From positions 17,200,870 through 17,264,869 of the forward strand of contig NW_020312902.1 of assembly GCF_003265705.1 (NCBI RefSeq): a stretch of 64,000 nucleotides of DNA, read 5' to 3'. Below, one piece after another: positions 50,600 through 62,450 of the stretch (position 1 is its first letter; each line of letters begins with the position of its first letter). The notes beneath the pieces are model-generated. The model ran no database searches, was not told where the DNA came from, and saw only the letters and a program-made list of their open reading frames with translations. Made by a program: the position numbers and the translations under genes. This DNA comes from Callorhinus ursinus (Eukaryota > Chordata > Mammalia > Carnivora > Otariidae).

Positions 50600-53500
50600 G
50601 CAGGCGGGGGTGGGGGTGGGGAGGAGGGAGGGTCTCGGCTGTAGGGTTAGACCCCAGCCCCAGAAGGCTGCAAGCCTCCGCCCTCCACCCTCCTGGTCCA
50701 GAGCCGTCCACTCCCCCGAACTTGAAACAAAAGGGCTGCACCGAATCCCTCAGGAGCCAGGACAAGGGCTCTTTCTGGAAAAAGTGCTTTGGTTTGAAAC
50801 TCTAAAGGTCACTGCATCCAGGATTATTTCTTAACTTTCTGTCACTGTTCCTAGGGAAAAAAAAAAAAGAGGCAAAGTGAATCTTGGACAGAAAAAAGCC
50901 CTGGTCCCAGTAGTTTGCTCCGCCATGTCTGGACCGGCGGTGAGGTCTAGACCCGCGGCTAACGAACATATTGAAGAAACTGACTAATGGAGGGAGGAAG
51001 CCTTTTTCCGTTTCTAAATCAATTAAGAATTTCTGATGGGTCTCCTTGGGGGCTGAACATCTCTTGGTGAGGGGATCGCCTGAGTGTGTTGTGAGGGTGC
51101 GTGGAAGGTGTGTGTGTGAGAGAGAGAGGGGGTGGAGAAGGGTGTCTGGGCAAACAGCTGTGTCCCAGGCGGGGCTGAGACAGGCGCTCAGGACCCATGA
51201 TCCAGCACCTCCCCCTCCTCCCTCTGCCCTCCGCCGAGGCTGCTCGGAGGCCAAGGCCTTCTCAGCCTCTTCCTGCAGGGCCGCCAATCAATCCCGCAGG
51301 TCAGCACAGCAATTAATAACGGGGTGAGGAGGCCTGGCAAAAGAGGGCGGGGAGGCGTCGGGCTGTGTCTCCCCCAGGCTCTGAGGGCCCGGCGGCAGGA
51401 CCAGGGAGTGGGAGGGGTCTCCAAGGGCAGAAAGAAACCTGGGAACTCAATGTGGGCCAGGGAGTGGGCCCAGAGCCCCAGGAGGGAGAGGCAAGGGACC
51501 AGCGACAGGGAGCCAGAGAACCAACTAGGACAGCCGACATCAAATAAACGTCTTATTTTTATAATTCTGGGGGTATAGGCTACGATGGCCAAAGACCACA
51601 ATTGATCTAGTTGCAGATTCTCTCTCCTTCCCCCATACCTGGCCTCTTCCTGGTGGTTTTCGCTGCTCCCGATCTGGCTCAGCGAGACTAAATAAAACCC
51701 GCATCCTTCGCAAACCCGGCTGCGGCGCTTGCGCCAGGGCGTCAGCCAGGCTCGCTCGCTCGCGCGCGTGTCATTGTCATTTTGAACTAGCCGGATGAAG
51801 CCAAAGGGGCGCGGGGACCGTCTGGGGGCCGCAGAGCCCCCGGGGAGCTGTACCCCAGCCAGACGTGCCTAAAGTAGAAATTAGGGCAGAGGAGCAGGAG
51901 GGAGGCAGTGAAAAGAGAAAGAAAGAGAGAAAGCGGCTCGGAGGGCGGAAGACTCCGGGGCTCCGTGGGGCCGCCTCGAAGGGAACGGTGGCTTCCTTCT
52001 CTCCAATACAGCCCTGCCTCCTGCCCAGCTCCTCAGCTCCTCCCCACTCTTCCCCAAGCCGCGGCTGGCGGGAGTGTGGTCCCCGCACCGGCCAAAGCGG
52101 GAGAAGGAGGGAAGGGAAAGGGAGCGCGGTGCACAGCTGGTCCGCCCGGCCCCTCTGCCACCCGCGCTGGGAGAGCGGCTACCAGGCCTGGTGCAGGTAG
52201 GCGCAGGCGACCCTGGGTAAGCGCCCTGGTCTGTCCTGGAGTATCCCGCGCACTCAGAAACGTCGGGTGAGGGCCCTAACAGAGCTCAGGGATGCCTCCC
52301 CATCCCGCTCTGCCTTCTCTTTTCCGAGGCGCTAGGGAGGGTGCCTGGCTGCCTCGGCTGGGAGACTTGGCAGGACTGGGAACCAGGTCCCCGCACCTCA
52401 GGCCTGCAAGGCAGAAAAGAGCCGCCTTCGGAGAGGGAAAATGGAAAAGTGGGAGTGTCAAGAGCCTGAGCAGAGGGACAGGGGAAGAAGGAGGGGTGGG
52501 GGCAGGAGGTGGTAGGAAGCAAAATAGATGCTATGAGTGAGGGAAAAGCCCTGTACAGGGGAGGAAGAAAGGGGGAGAGAGGTTTCCAGGAAGGCCCGGC
52601 CATTAGGTCTGTCCTTGGGCTGCATATTTATACGGTCGAGGGGGTGCACAGATGGGCTCTCAATTGAATTCCATCTTCAACACCATCAGAGATTGATTTT
52701 GTACTCGCTTTTAATTTTGCCATAATTAATTAGATCATTACAACTGTTTGCTATTGATCTCCCTACTTAAACCTCTGGTGCAGAGGGGTGGCCCAGAGCC
52801 CTAAAAGCCCAGGAGGCCACAGTTGACACTCCTGGGGGCCCAGGTTCCCTAGTGGGTCCAGGCCCCCAAGGGGGAATGGAGGCAGCCTAGGGACTGGGCC
52901 AAGAAGCTTAGAGGAAGACCAATGCTGAGACTGGATTATCAGCTGAAAGAACTAGAACCTGAGCTGCTGGGGTCTGGTGCAAGGGGTGTGGGGGGAGTTG
53001 AGAAAGTTGAGGAATGAGGCAAAAAAGGGCCCGGAGTAAGTCCTTGACCTCTGTAGAATTATTTGGAAAACTTGGAAACTGATCAAACCCTCTCCCTCCT
53101 CATCAATCCAAAACTAAACTTGAGTCCCTGGCTTCCCACCCCTGCATTACTCTAGGGCACCTAGTGGGCAGACAGAGCCGAACTGGCAGGCCTGGAGGAG
53201 AGGGGTGGGGGGGGGGAGGAAAAGCCCTCCACTCCCTTAGCCCTTTTGGTCAGCAGGTTCAGATTCTTCTCTCCATCTGGGTCCCCTGGGGCCTGCCATC
53301 CCTCCCCTTTCCTCAGGCCTCCCTTGAGTTGTTTATTTTGGGGGCAGAGCCTTTTCTCCAAACGTCAGACACATCTACACCAGTGCTTACACTTTGGTTC
53401 ATACTCAAAGACACAAGACCCTCACACATGTGCATGCAGACCTGTGCACACAGACATGTGCACACAGCATGTCCCCATCCACTAACACATATGCACACAC

Positions 53501-53850
53501 ACCCACACTCCATTCCCACTAGAAACCAAGACCTTCCTTGTGCACCCAACTTGGAGGAAGTTGTGCAAAACATTTATACACTGGAAAGTGGAAAGATAAA
53601 GTCCTAAAGGCACAACAGAATGGAAAAGCCCGGTTCTGTAAAGAGACCAAGAGAAGTTGTAAAACTCACGTTTTCTGGGTGGAAAGTTTTTAGCAGATAT
53701 AGAGGACACCGGGAGGGAGGGCCCAGGAGGTCCCACTGGTGGGGAGAGGCCGCAGAGCCCCAGTCCCCAGCGATTACAGTGGCCCCCCCGCCACAGGGCA
53801 AGCACAGAAGAGGAGTGGGGTCTGTCCTCGGCTGGCCGGGTCGCCCCATC
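50600..53850. other. Upstream flank between CpG islands, no gene seen
   Basis: Contains a poly-A run (50858-50869), unique sequence with an AT-rich patch at 51530-51620, a GC-rich stretch (51660-52270) and the enhancer-like block at 52590-52790. The 53380-53520 stretch is rich in ACACA words. I recognise no exon. Confidence 0.55.
52590..52790. promoter_or_regulatory. Enhancer-like block about 8.8 kb upstream of PAX2
   Basis: Contains ctgcatatttatacggtcga, ctctcaattgaattcc, ttttaattttgccataatta followed by attagatcattac, and tgctattgatctccc. A tandem TAATTAATTAG core is unusually dense in homeodomain sites. Human and mouse PAX2 have brain and kidney enhancers within the upstream 10 kb, so position fits. 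Confidence 0.45.
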
Positions 53851-54300
53851 TTTCTCACACGCCGCTCCCCCCCGCCCCCCGCCTGTGGCGCTGACGGGTC
53901 GCTCCTCGCTCTTACCTGCCCGGCCCGTGCGCTGTTCCATGCTCTGCGCCCCGCCGCTGCCGTCCGGGCCCGGGTCTCGCTTCTCGGCTCCGCGGCGGCC
54001 CGACAACGCGTCTCGCCTGTGCCGCCGCCTCCCGGAGATCTGGGCGCAGCCACCCAAGACCGAGCGGCTCAGATAACCCAGGCTGCCCGCCGCCTGGGCT
54101 GTGCGTCCGCTCGCGCCCGCGCCCGCACAGCCCGCCGCGCCGAGGCACAGCCACGCGCGGAGGAGCCCCCGGCTCTCCGTCCCGCGCACACGCGCGCACA
54201 CGCAGCCCGGCCCCCAGCCAGCCGCGGGCACGCCGCCACTCGCGCTGCCGGCGGCACCCGGAGACCGAATCCCCAGCCTAGATGCCGGCACACCCTCTCA
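53850..54300. promoter_or_regulatory. CpG island about 10 kb upstream of PAX2
   Basis: Very CpG-dense block with long, overlapping open frames on both strands (269 and 310 codons), consistent with low stop-codon density in GC-rich DNA. A long pyrimidine tract follows at 54590-54725. Confidence 0.65.
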
Positions 54301-54309
54301 CCCCACCCC

Positions 54310-56490
54310 CTCTTCTTCACTGTCACACGCTCCCCGTCAGCCGCACAGCCTCACACGCAGGGGCGTCTTCACTCTCGTGCACTCCCCAACTTTGTGCGGC
54401 CCCCTTCCCGCCCCCACTCTCAGCTTCGCCCCGTTCTGCTTTCCCGATATTGGGCTCCACAGCCTGCCAGCCCGCCAACCCCCGTCTCAGCCTCAGTTTC
54501 CAAGCCCAACAAACGCACCCCAACTTTGTTGGAACCCATAGTCGCTCCCTGAAGGTCCTTGTCATTAATACATTCACAAGCTCTCCTGTTGCGGTTTCTT
54601 TTTCTTTTTCTTCCTCTTCCTCCTCTCCTCTCTCTCCCCCTCCCTCCTTCTTCGTCTTCGCCTTCCCCTTCCTCCTTCCCCTTCCTCCTTCCCCTTTCCT
54701 CTTCTCCTCCTCCTCCTTCCTTTAACTTAGAATAAAAGGAAGAAGTCTTGGCTTCCTTGCCCGTAAGGAGATGATCAGGGCCTCAGGAAAGGGAGGAAAG
54801 GGAAAATGACCCGATCCCTCCCTAGCTCTGGCCTCGCTCTAACCACCCGCCTGAGCCACACCCCTGCAAAATATTCTGGTCCTCTTACTCCAGGCTCTCG
54901 GACCCTCAGATTCACACCATCTCCAAGCACAGTCACGCTTTCAGCCCTCATCAAGGTGTCACTTTAGCTTTGTCCACATCATGCCCTCCCAAATTTGCAC
55001 CTCACATCCTTATCACAAATTCTCCCTCAAACCTCTCATAAACCACTTTTCGCATGTGCATTCTCTTGTACTCCTACTTACATAATCACACACCTCTCAA
55101 GCACTATCTTCCCCCTTTCGCATTTATCCTGCTTTATACCGCCCACCAACTTGCCCACCCTGGGCCTCCCACACTCACAGAGCCTTGCTCACATGTGTTG
55201 AGTAACACTGAGAGCCTGCCAAGGAAAGTGCTGGGTAAGCCTATGGCTGGCTTCGTCTCCTGTACATACACCTCCAGGCCCCAGGCAGAAAGGCATCAAG
55301 CAAAGGGCAGGGACTAGGCTCACGGGGCCTACTGAGTCCACTTAGGTAAGGAACTAGAAGTTCTTCTCTGGGAGTCCCATCCATTTCAGCAAAAGTTCCT
55401 CAAGATTGTGTGGCCAGGGACAGGAAGGGGGGGCGTGGTACAGAGGGAAAACCTCTATCATGGTTCCTCAACTTTATAAAAATCTTCCTACAAGAACAAG
55501 AATTTCTGCCCTTTTTAGGAAAGTCATGGCAAAATTATCATCTTACCAACATTTGTGATTTTAAACATCAGACTTTGCTGGTGTTTCTTTCCTGTCTTTG
55601 TTTTAAAAAATTAAACAGTGATTTTCCATTCCAAGAGCACAAAAACTTAAGGCAAAAAAAATTATTTATTTTACTTTTTTGCTTTTTGTTATACACAGAG
55701 CAACATTCCTAAGAACAAGGATGGGAAAGCAGTATGCATAAATGAAACCCTGGTCACACACACACACAAATCACACTCATGCGGTCACTATTTTACACAC
55801 CCATGAGATGTTCACACACACACACACAGCCCCTTACCCTGTCACCTACTCAGAACCACACCCAGTCATCAGCCAGGGCCTGCTGAGTCACACCTTCTCT
55901 ACAGAGTTCTTTGTGCCTTTGTTACCACTATAAAATAGCGTTAATAATCCTTGTACTTCTCACAGGTTTCTCAAGAGAGAACTTGTGTGGAAGGGATTTC
56001 TAAAATGTGAAGTGTGACTACACACATTCATTTCTCTTGTTTCTGTATTATCAGAGACAGGAACTGAGACCCCAATGTTCCAGATACACACATAGCAGGG
56101 AGGAACCCATTGGGGAACCAGGTGTTTTGAACTGGGGACACACACACTTGGATCAGTGTCCCTGCCTGCTCCTGAGCCAGCTCGTCACAGTTACCTGAAC
56201 ACAGGACCCAGGGTGGGGGCAGTGCCAGGGCTGGGGCCCAAGCCCAGGGGAAGGCAGCTGAGGCCATTGTGCTAAGTAGCCTGTCGCATACCAGAGGGAC
56301 CAAGAGGAGGAAGGAACTTTCTTAGCGCTTGGCTCTGATACACTTGGAGCCTTGGGGACTCCCGAAGCCTGCAAAGTGGTGCCAGTCAAAGGGTCCAGCT
56401 TTGTACCTCAGCCTCCTTCCAGCCTCCTCCCTCAGGCTCTGCTTCTCTTTGTCTTCCAGCCCTCACCCCTGTCCCACACTGTCTCTTGGG
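54310..56490. other. Upstream flank, pyrimidine-rich then AC-rich sequence
   Basis: 54590-54725 is almost pure C/T on the plus strand. 54950-55200 and 55740-55870 are rich in CAC/ACAC words, remnants of degenerate simple repeats. An AT-rich stretch (55550-55700) contains attatttattttacttt. No gene seen. Confidence 0.55.
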
Positions 56491-56499
56491 CCCTTTTGC

Positions 56500-56800
56500 T
56501 CATTGCCCGCCCCATTGATTGAAAGTCTCTCTCAGGTTCTCCAAGGAGTCCCAGGAAAAATGAACCACCAGTCTATTGATTCTTCATTAGAATTACATTT
56601 TCACGTGTGCTAAATTGGTTTTAAAAGCCTTTTCTGTTGTTATTGTCTTGTCAGACCCTGCGGTCCAGGGCAAACCAAGTTTAAACGTTGTGGCTTCTTA
56701 GGAAAAAAAAAAAATCACTGAGGCCAGGTCTGTGATTACTTGCTCTCCTGACTTATTGTTGTCATGATGACAATTGTGATTTGGTTTAAGTATCTTTAGG
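56500..56800. promoter_or_regulatory. Enhancer-like block about 12.7 kb upstream of PAX2
   Basis: Contains gccccattgattgaaag, agtctattgattcttcatta, gtcatgatgacaattgtgat and aggtctgtgattacttgc. Two CTATTGATT/CCATTGATT words and a symmetrical catgatgacaattg stand out. Unique sequence. Confidence 0.35.
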
Positions 56801-57589
56801 GAAAGGGCCCTGCAGGAGGCTGCTCAGATCAGACTGGGACTGGCTGTGTGTGGAGAGGGCTCTGAAGCCCCTGGAGGAAGAACACCAGAGCAGTTTTTCT
56901 TTCCTTGAAAATTAAATTTAGCACTTGAACCTGTATTAATTGCTTCTGGGACAAGAGGAAAGGTGAGAGTTTTAAAAAATCACATTTATTTTCTCTCTCC
57001 TGTTCCAGATTGAATAGAAGAGAAATAAAAAACCAAACTCCACCCTCTTCTTTCCGCTAAAGAGCTGAGAAGGTGTTGAAGGAGAGGTGGCAGCCTCCTG
57101 CTTTATAGCAGGGTGGAAGCCCGGTCACAAGGACACTTTTAATCATTACACTCTGAGCTGGGGGAGAAATGAATCCAAATGAGGGGGCAGAAGTGGGAAG
57201 GGAGAGGTAGACTCCCACAGAGAAAGGGGGGTTGGGGGCCCAGACTAACAGGAAGAGAGACAGAGACAGACAGGCAGACAGACACAACCAGGGACAGTCT
57301 GAGGGACTGGTCTTTGCAGAAAAGCAGAGGCCAGAGAAGAATGAAAGGGAGGGAAGACAGAAGAAAGAAAGAAGGAAAGAAAAGGAAAAGAGGAGAGGCT
57401 GAGGAAAGGAAATGGCCAGAGGAATGTACAGAGAAAGAGCGGGAAAGAGACCAAGGCAGTCAGAGGAGCAAGCCGGGGGCAGCTCCCCGCCCCTGCGGCC
57501 CCCGCCCTCCTCCGGGCCTGGCAGCCCGCAGGCTGCGCCGGGGAGCCGGCACCGGAAGGCGGCGGAGCCCAGGCAGGAGAGCCGAATGT

Positions 57590-57770
57590 CTTCGTGATGT
57601 GTTTATCCCCTAATCAGTTCATTAGTTATAAACAACATGACATTAGAAGTTAGGAGGCAGTTGATATTAATTTTTATTTAACTAGTTGATGTTTAATCCG
57701 TCACGCCAGGCTGGGTAGCAGCGAGAAAGATCTTCCTGACACAAAACCAGTTAGAACTTCATAAGGCGCA
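57590..57770. promoter_or_regulatory. AT-rich island inside the far-upstream CpG block
   Basis: A sharply bounded AT-rich stretch in otherwise GC-rich sequence: cccctaatcagttcattagt, gttgatattaatttttattt and gatgtttaatccgtcacgcc. It includes OTX/PITX-like TAATCC and TAATC words and several TAAT cores. Confidence 0.4.
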
Positions 57771-58769
57771 ATCAGTGTCCGCGCGTTGAAACAAACAAGA
57801 GAGACAGAGACAGAGAGACAGGGAGAGACAGAGAGACAGAGGCAGCCCGCCAGAGACGGAGCTGGCGAGTCGGGCGGGAGAGCGAGCTAACCCCCGGCGT
57901 GGGCTTGCGGGGGTGGGGTGGGGAGGAGGAGAAGCTGGGAAGACAGGGGGCGCAGAGAGGACGGCCGGCGAGGGCCTGGGAGCCCCGAAGCGGGCCTCCA
58001 CGCCCAAACCGGCCCGACGCAACAGTGAGGGGCCGGCCGGGGCGACGGCGGGGGCTGTGGGCCAGGGCCCTGCTAAGCCTCTCAGCCGCAACCCCCAGCG
58101 CCTTCTGCGGTGGAACGCGTTGGGTGTCCGGCGGCCTGGAGGGAGGCAGGGGCTAGCATCCCAGCGAGGCCAGGCCAGCACTTTCACCAACTGTCCTCTC
58201 CCATGTGTGGAAGCCGAGAACCCCTCCCGTCCTGCACCAGGAAGAGCGGCCCGGGCAAAGGAGGAAAGGAGGAAAAGGCGAGGAGTTTGTGCCCAACGGC
58301 TCAAGTTTGACAAAGTTTGCAGCGGGCACAAGCCAGAGCAGGGTGTGTGTGCATGTGTGTCGGGGTGCTCGGCAGTGGCGAAGGGGGAGGAAGTGAGGCG
58401 CAGTCTTGGGGTTCTGGAGACGGGAAAGTTTGCCAACGCCCCCACGAGCGTCCCCGCATTCGGGGCTCCGAGTAAGGACCAGGCTGTGTTGGTCGCAGGC
58501 TCCTCGGGTGGCCGTGCCCAGCCCCGAGTCTGAGGTGCCCCGGGCTTGCCCAGGTTACGCTTCCCCCTCAACCCCGCCCCCAAGCACGAGCGTTCGGCTT
58601 TTTCCACCTTCACTCCGGGCACCTGCGGGGCACTGGCTCGGTCACGGCTTCCTGCGTCGGCACGGGGGGGGTGGGGCGCGAAGGCCGGGGCTGTAGTTTT
58701 CCGCGGTCGCGAAGGACACTGTTCGGAGGCACGGAGGCATCCTCGCCCGCGCGCAGACTCAGGCCGAGC

Positions 58770-59050
58770 ATCTCCCATTTGCATGTTAATCTGCCTCCAC
58801 CGCGGAAAGGAAATCGCTGAATTCCGAAGAAAATTGCCTCTCGCCAGCGGTTAATAGTTAACTCAGACAGGAAAGTTCCCAGGGAAAGGCGAAAGCCCGG
58901 GCGAGAGCCGCAGGGGAGGAGGCCGGGGAGGCGGCCTGGGAGGGCCGTGCCCCGGCCCCGGCCTCGGCCTCTCCCCTCGCCCGGCGCGCTCGGCCTGGCG
59001 CGCCTCCCCTCCTCGGGCGGCGCGTCCCCCACCCCGTAATTAGCATCGTT
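58770..59050. promoter_or_regulatory. Octamer-bearing block and GC-rich segment in the far-upstream CpG island
   Basis: A perfect POU octamer ATTTGCAT at 58777-58784 is followed by gttaatctgcctcc and gcggttaatagttaactcag, then a GC-rich island and a ccccgtaattagcatcgttt word. Function inferred from motifs only. Confidence 0.4.
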
Positions 59051-59143
59051 TAGTTCACAAACCCTTCCTGGGAGAAATCTGCTCCCTCGTTCCGGGCCTC
59101 GGTTCAGCACCTGATTCCGCCGGGTGAGGCGAATAAATCACTG

Positions 59144-59164
59144 CGGCGGCGGCGGCGGCGGCGG
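59144..59164. repeat. (CGG)7 trinucleotide repeat
   Basis: Seven uninterrupted CGG units inside the far-upstream CpG island, just after a short gaataaatcactg segment. Confidence 0.93.
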
Positions 59165-60839
59165 GGGAGCCGGACCTGAGCCCGCCAGACTGGGGCCGCC
59201 GGGAGAACGAAAAAGTGAAAAGGGGAACGGCGTCAGGGGGAAAGGGAGGCAGCGAGATGGTGCAACCCTAGTCTAGGGACAGGGAAGGGTCCGGGAAGGG
59301 AGACCCAAAGAAAGTCAGGGACCCAGCGGCAGAGAAGGGGCCAAAACAAGCAAGGGAGATAAAGAAAAAGACGGACACAGAGAGTGAGGAATAAAAGCGA
59401 ACGAAAAGAAAGGGAAAGTGAGGGGAAGGGGAAGTTAAAGAAGAAAGGAGGGCGCGGAGGGGAGATTAAGAAGGTGGGGACAACAGAGTAAAGAAAATAA
59501 AAGAAGGCCGAAAGAGCAAATGCTTGTATCTACAGAAACTCCCCGGTCAGAGGCTCGGCCCTGAGAACGCGCCCCGCGGCGGCCAAGGACCCCTCGCCAG
59601 GGCCGCAGACCCGGGAGGCCCGGGTGAGCCGCGCAGCCTCGGCACTCGGGGCTCTAGGTCGGGTCGGGCACAGAACCCGACTCCAAGCTGAAGTTCCAGG
59701 GCGCTGAGCGCACAGGAGTATCTGACCCCGGAAGGCATGGTGTTTGTGTGGGGGGTGTCACCCTGGATCCACGGCGGAGGAGGGGATGGATGGGTAGATA
59801 CAAGGCGCGAGGCTCTCTTGGACGCGCCTTGGGAGCCTAGGACGTCCTGCCCTGGCGCGAAGGGAGGCGGGGACCCGGGGCAGGCGGGCTTCGGCCGCTT
59901 AGCTCAGACCCGTCAGCGTCCGCGCAGCTAGGACCCCCGGCCCCCGTTCTTCAGCAGGGCCTCGGAGAACTCGCAGATCTTGCAGATCCCCAGAGCCCAG
60001 GCCCGCGCGCCAGGCTCAGCGTCGAGGAAAAAGTAACGCAGGGAGAACCGCGCCCCGGCGCCAGTGGAGGGCGCATTTCCTGAACGGCCTCCCCGCGGCG
60101 ACCGAGAGGCGCGGCGCAGATTCCGCTCGCTCTAGGGGCCGGGCCCCGCAGTGAGCTCCCGGGGCACAGAGGGCGGAGGAGGAAAGGAAAGCAGAGGAGG
60201 AAGAAGCGAGGGAGGGGCGGGGGGGGGGAGCAGAGCAGAAGAGAAAAGCAGGGAGGAATGAAAAGTGGAAACGTGGACCGGATGGAAAAGAAGGAGCAGG
60301 GAGGTTAGGGAGCGTCAGCCCTCCGGACTGACGAGGTCACTGCGCGGACAAAGGTGGGATGTCCCCTCCCGGGTCTCAGTCATTGCAAGCCCCTGTGCTG
60401 TGGCGCCCCCACAGGGTCGGGCGGGACGTCGGGCTCGAGACTGAGACCCCCACAGGACCGCTGGGGGCCTCTGTGCACAAGGGACCGAGAGAGGAGAGGA
60501 AGGCTTCCTGGCCTGCCAGGCGGCCCCTGGAGACTAGCGCCCGGAAAATTTCCAACCTCTGGGATTTCTGGGTGGGTATGGTCCAGTCCACTCCACTCCT
60601 CCTCCCCCTCTTGCCCGGACCTCCTGTCTTGTCTGGCAGGCCGGGGCAGCCACAGAGCTGGACTACAGGAGTTGGGAAAAGACCTTCAGGAAGAAGAAGA
60701 TTGACACTTCAGTCCATTCCTACTTTTGTAGGAAGACAGGACAAAACTGATGCCTAGACCAGAACCCTTTGGGCTGGGGAAAGTAGGGAGGCAAGTGACC
60801 AAGCTAAACCAGCTCAGAGGGCATCGGTCAGTTGGTCAG

Positions 60840-61340
60840 TCCACCTTGGTCCGCTCAGTGATGGACACCAGGGTTACAGAGGTAAATCAGACACCGTCCC
60901 TGCTTTCAAGGAGGACGTTATCTGGCCGCAAATGGAGAGCTTTGCCAAGAAACTCCAGAAAGTGTCAAGATGTAGGACACAGAGGATGTCAGAGAATGCC
61001 TCATAAAGGGGATGGGGTCTTGCAAGATGATTAGATGTCCACTAGATGCAGGGTGCAGCTGGGGGGAATATTCCAGGCAGAAGGAGATCAGAGGCAGAGA
61101 GCAACAACCCACCTAGCTGGGGAACTGCTAAGGGTTCTGGGAGGGCAATAGGGGGTCAGAGGTGATGCAAGGGAAATAAGACTGGGAGGTAGATGGGGCC
61201 TAGATCAAGGATCACTTTTGCTAAGGAGTTCTGATTTCTCCTTTAGGCCATGGGATGCCATTGAAGGATTTTAAGCAGGGAAGGAAAAAGATCTGATTTG
61301 GAGGGGAAACACCACTCTGCAGGTGTGGGCAGTGGGCTGG
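60840..61340 (+). repeat. Ancient interspersed repeat, family not assigned
   Basis: A string of motifs common in many old mammalian repeats: accagggttacagaggtaaa, ccctgctttcaaggagg, atattccaggcagaaggag, and ccattgaaggattttaagca followed by agatctgatttgg. I recognise the pattern as multicopy but will not name the family. Confidence 0.45.
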
Positions 61341-61480
61341 AGGTAGAGAGAGAGCAGCAGAGACTGAGAAAAGGGTGTTCTCAACAAGAGAAGATGGAAG
61401 GTTGAAAAAAAGTCTGAGGGAGATAAAGAAGATATGTGAGAGATGGAGGCAAGGTGGTGAGTACTTGGGCACAGACTGGA

Positions 61481-61547
61481 TGTGTGTGTGTGTGTGTGTG
61501 TGTCTGTGTGTGTGTGTCTGTGTGTGTGTGTGTGTGTCTGTGTGTGT

Positions 61548-61581
<34 letters not shown>

Positions 61582-61582
61582 T
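61481..61582. repeat. Interrupted (TG)n microsatellite
   Basis: About 100 bases of TG broken by tgtctg units at semi-regular spacing, suggesting internal duplication of an interrupted motif. Confidence 0.97.
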
Positions 61583-61834
61583 GTGGAATAAGATGATAAA
61601 TTAAGGTCTCTGAATAACTTCACTCTCCACTGTGACCCCTCCCCACACTCACCAGCCCCCCTTCCTAAGTCGTCCCCCCATAATGGTTACAGAAGTGGAA
61701 ATCCATGTATCACGTCTGGAGGTAGCCCATTTCTCCTCACCTCATGCACCCTTACCAGGCAGCCTCATAAAACAACGTGCACTACAGAAGGGGGTAACTT
61801 CTCACTGACCCCAAGACAGAGAAGGCAGCATCCA

Positions 61835-62010
61835 AGAGTGAAAAATGGAGCCAGGCAGTCCTGAGGTAGACTCCACCTTCCTCAGCTCTAAAACATACTA
61901 GTTATGTGACTTTGGGCACATCCCTCGAACTCATTGTGCCTATGTGTCCACATCTGTAAAATGAAGACAAGAATATTTGCTTATGGAATTGTTGGATGGT
62001 ATTAAATAAA
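61835..62010 (+). repeat. MIR
   Basis: Sense MIR: agttatgtgactttgggcac, gtccacatctgtaaaatgaa, gttggatggtattaaataaa. Confidence 0.85.
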
Positions 62011-62229
62011 GGGTATATTAACCCCTAGCCATAGATGTCTGACCACATTAATTCGTTCTCCATGCCCAGCCCAGGCCCAGGCCTCTGATGCACTCATTGA
62101 GCATTCTCTCTTGCACAGGGAACAAAATGTCAGGGGGTACAAAGAGCAGTAATATAGAGACACTCCGGAGAAATTGTCAATCCAGAGGGAAGGCCAGGTG
62201 CCCCACCCACTGGAGCACCTTAATAACAA

Positions 62230-62450
62230 CAAAAGCAACTAACATGCCTGAGGGCCTACTGCATGTCAGGCATTGTTTTAAGTGCTTTGCACATATTAAT
62301 TCTGTTAATCCACATCTATTACTATTAACCCCATTTTAAAGATGAGGAAACTGAAGCACAGAGAGTTTTAGTAACTTGTCCACAATCACAGAGCAAGTAG
62401 GTAGCAAAAGTAGGATCTGTACCCCAGATATTGCTTCCATAACCTATGTT
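62230..62450 (-). repeat. MIR
   Basis: Reverse MIR: actgcatgtcaggcattgtt, ccccattttaaagatgagga, aactgaagcacagagag, then gtaacttgtccacaatcaca. Confidence 0.9.

Larger units (their letters stand above)
57470..60480. promoter_or_regulatory. Large CpG island complex 13.6-16.6 kb upstream of PAX2
   Basis: The longest CpG-dense region in the window, broken by the AT-rich block at 57590-57770 and purine-rich stretches at 59280-59520 and 60175-60310. It holds the octamer block, the (CGG)7 repeat and a 341-codon open frame on the minus strand (57759-58784) with no family match. It could be an alternative or non-coding RNA promoter, or part of a Polycomb-marked domain. Confidence 0.6.

Noticed and set aside
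53482..54552. Overlapping 310-codon (+) and 269-codon (-) open frames as genes
   Set aside because: They overlap on opposite strands in a CpG island, are low-complexity (Arg/Pro/Ala) and match no family I know. Low stop-codon density explains them.
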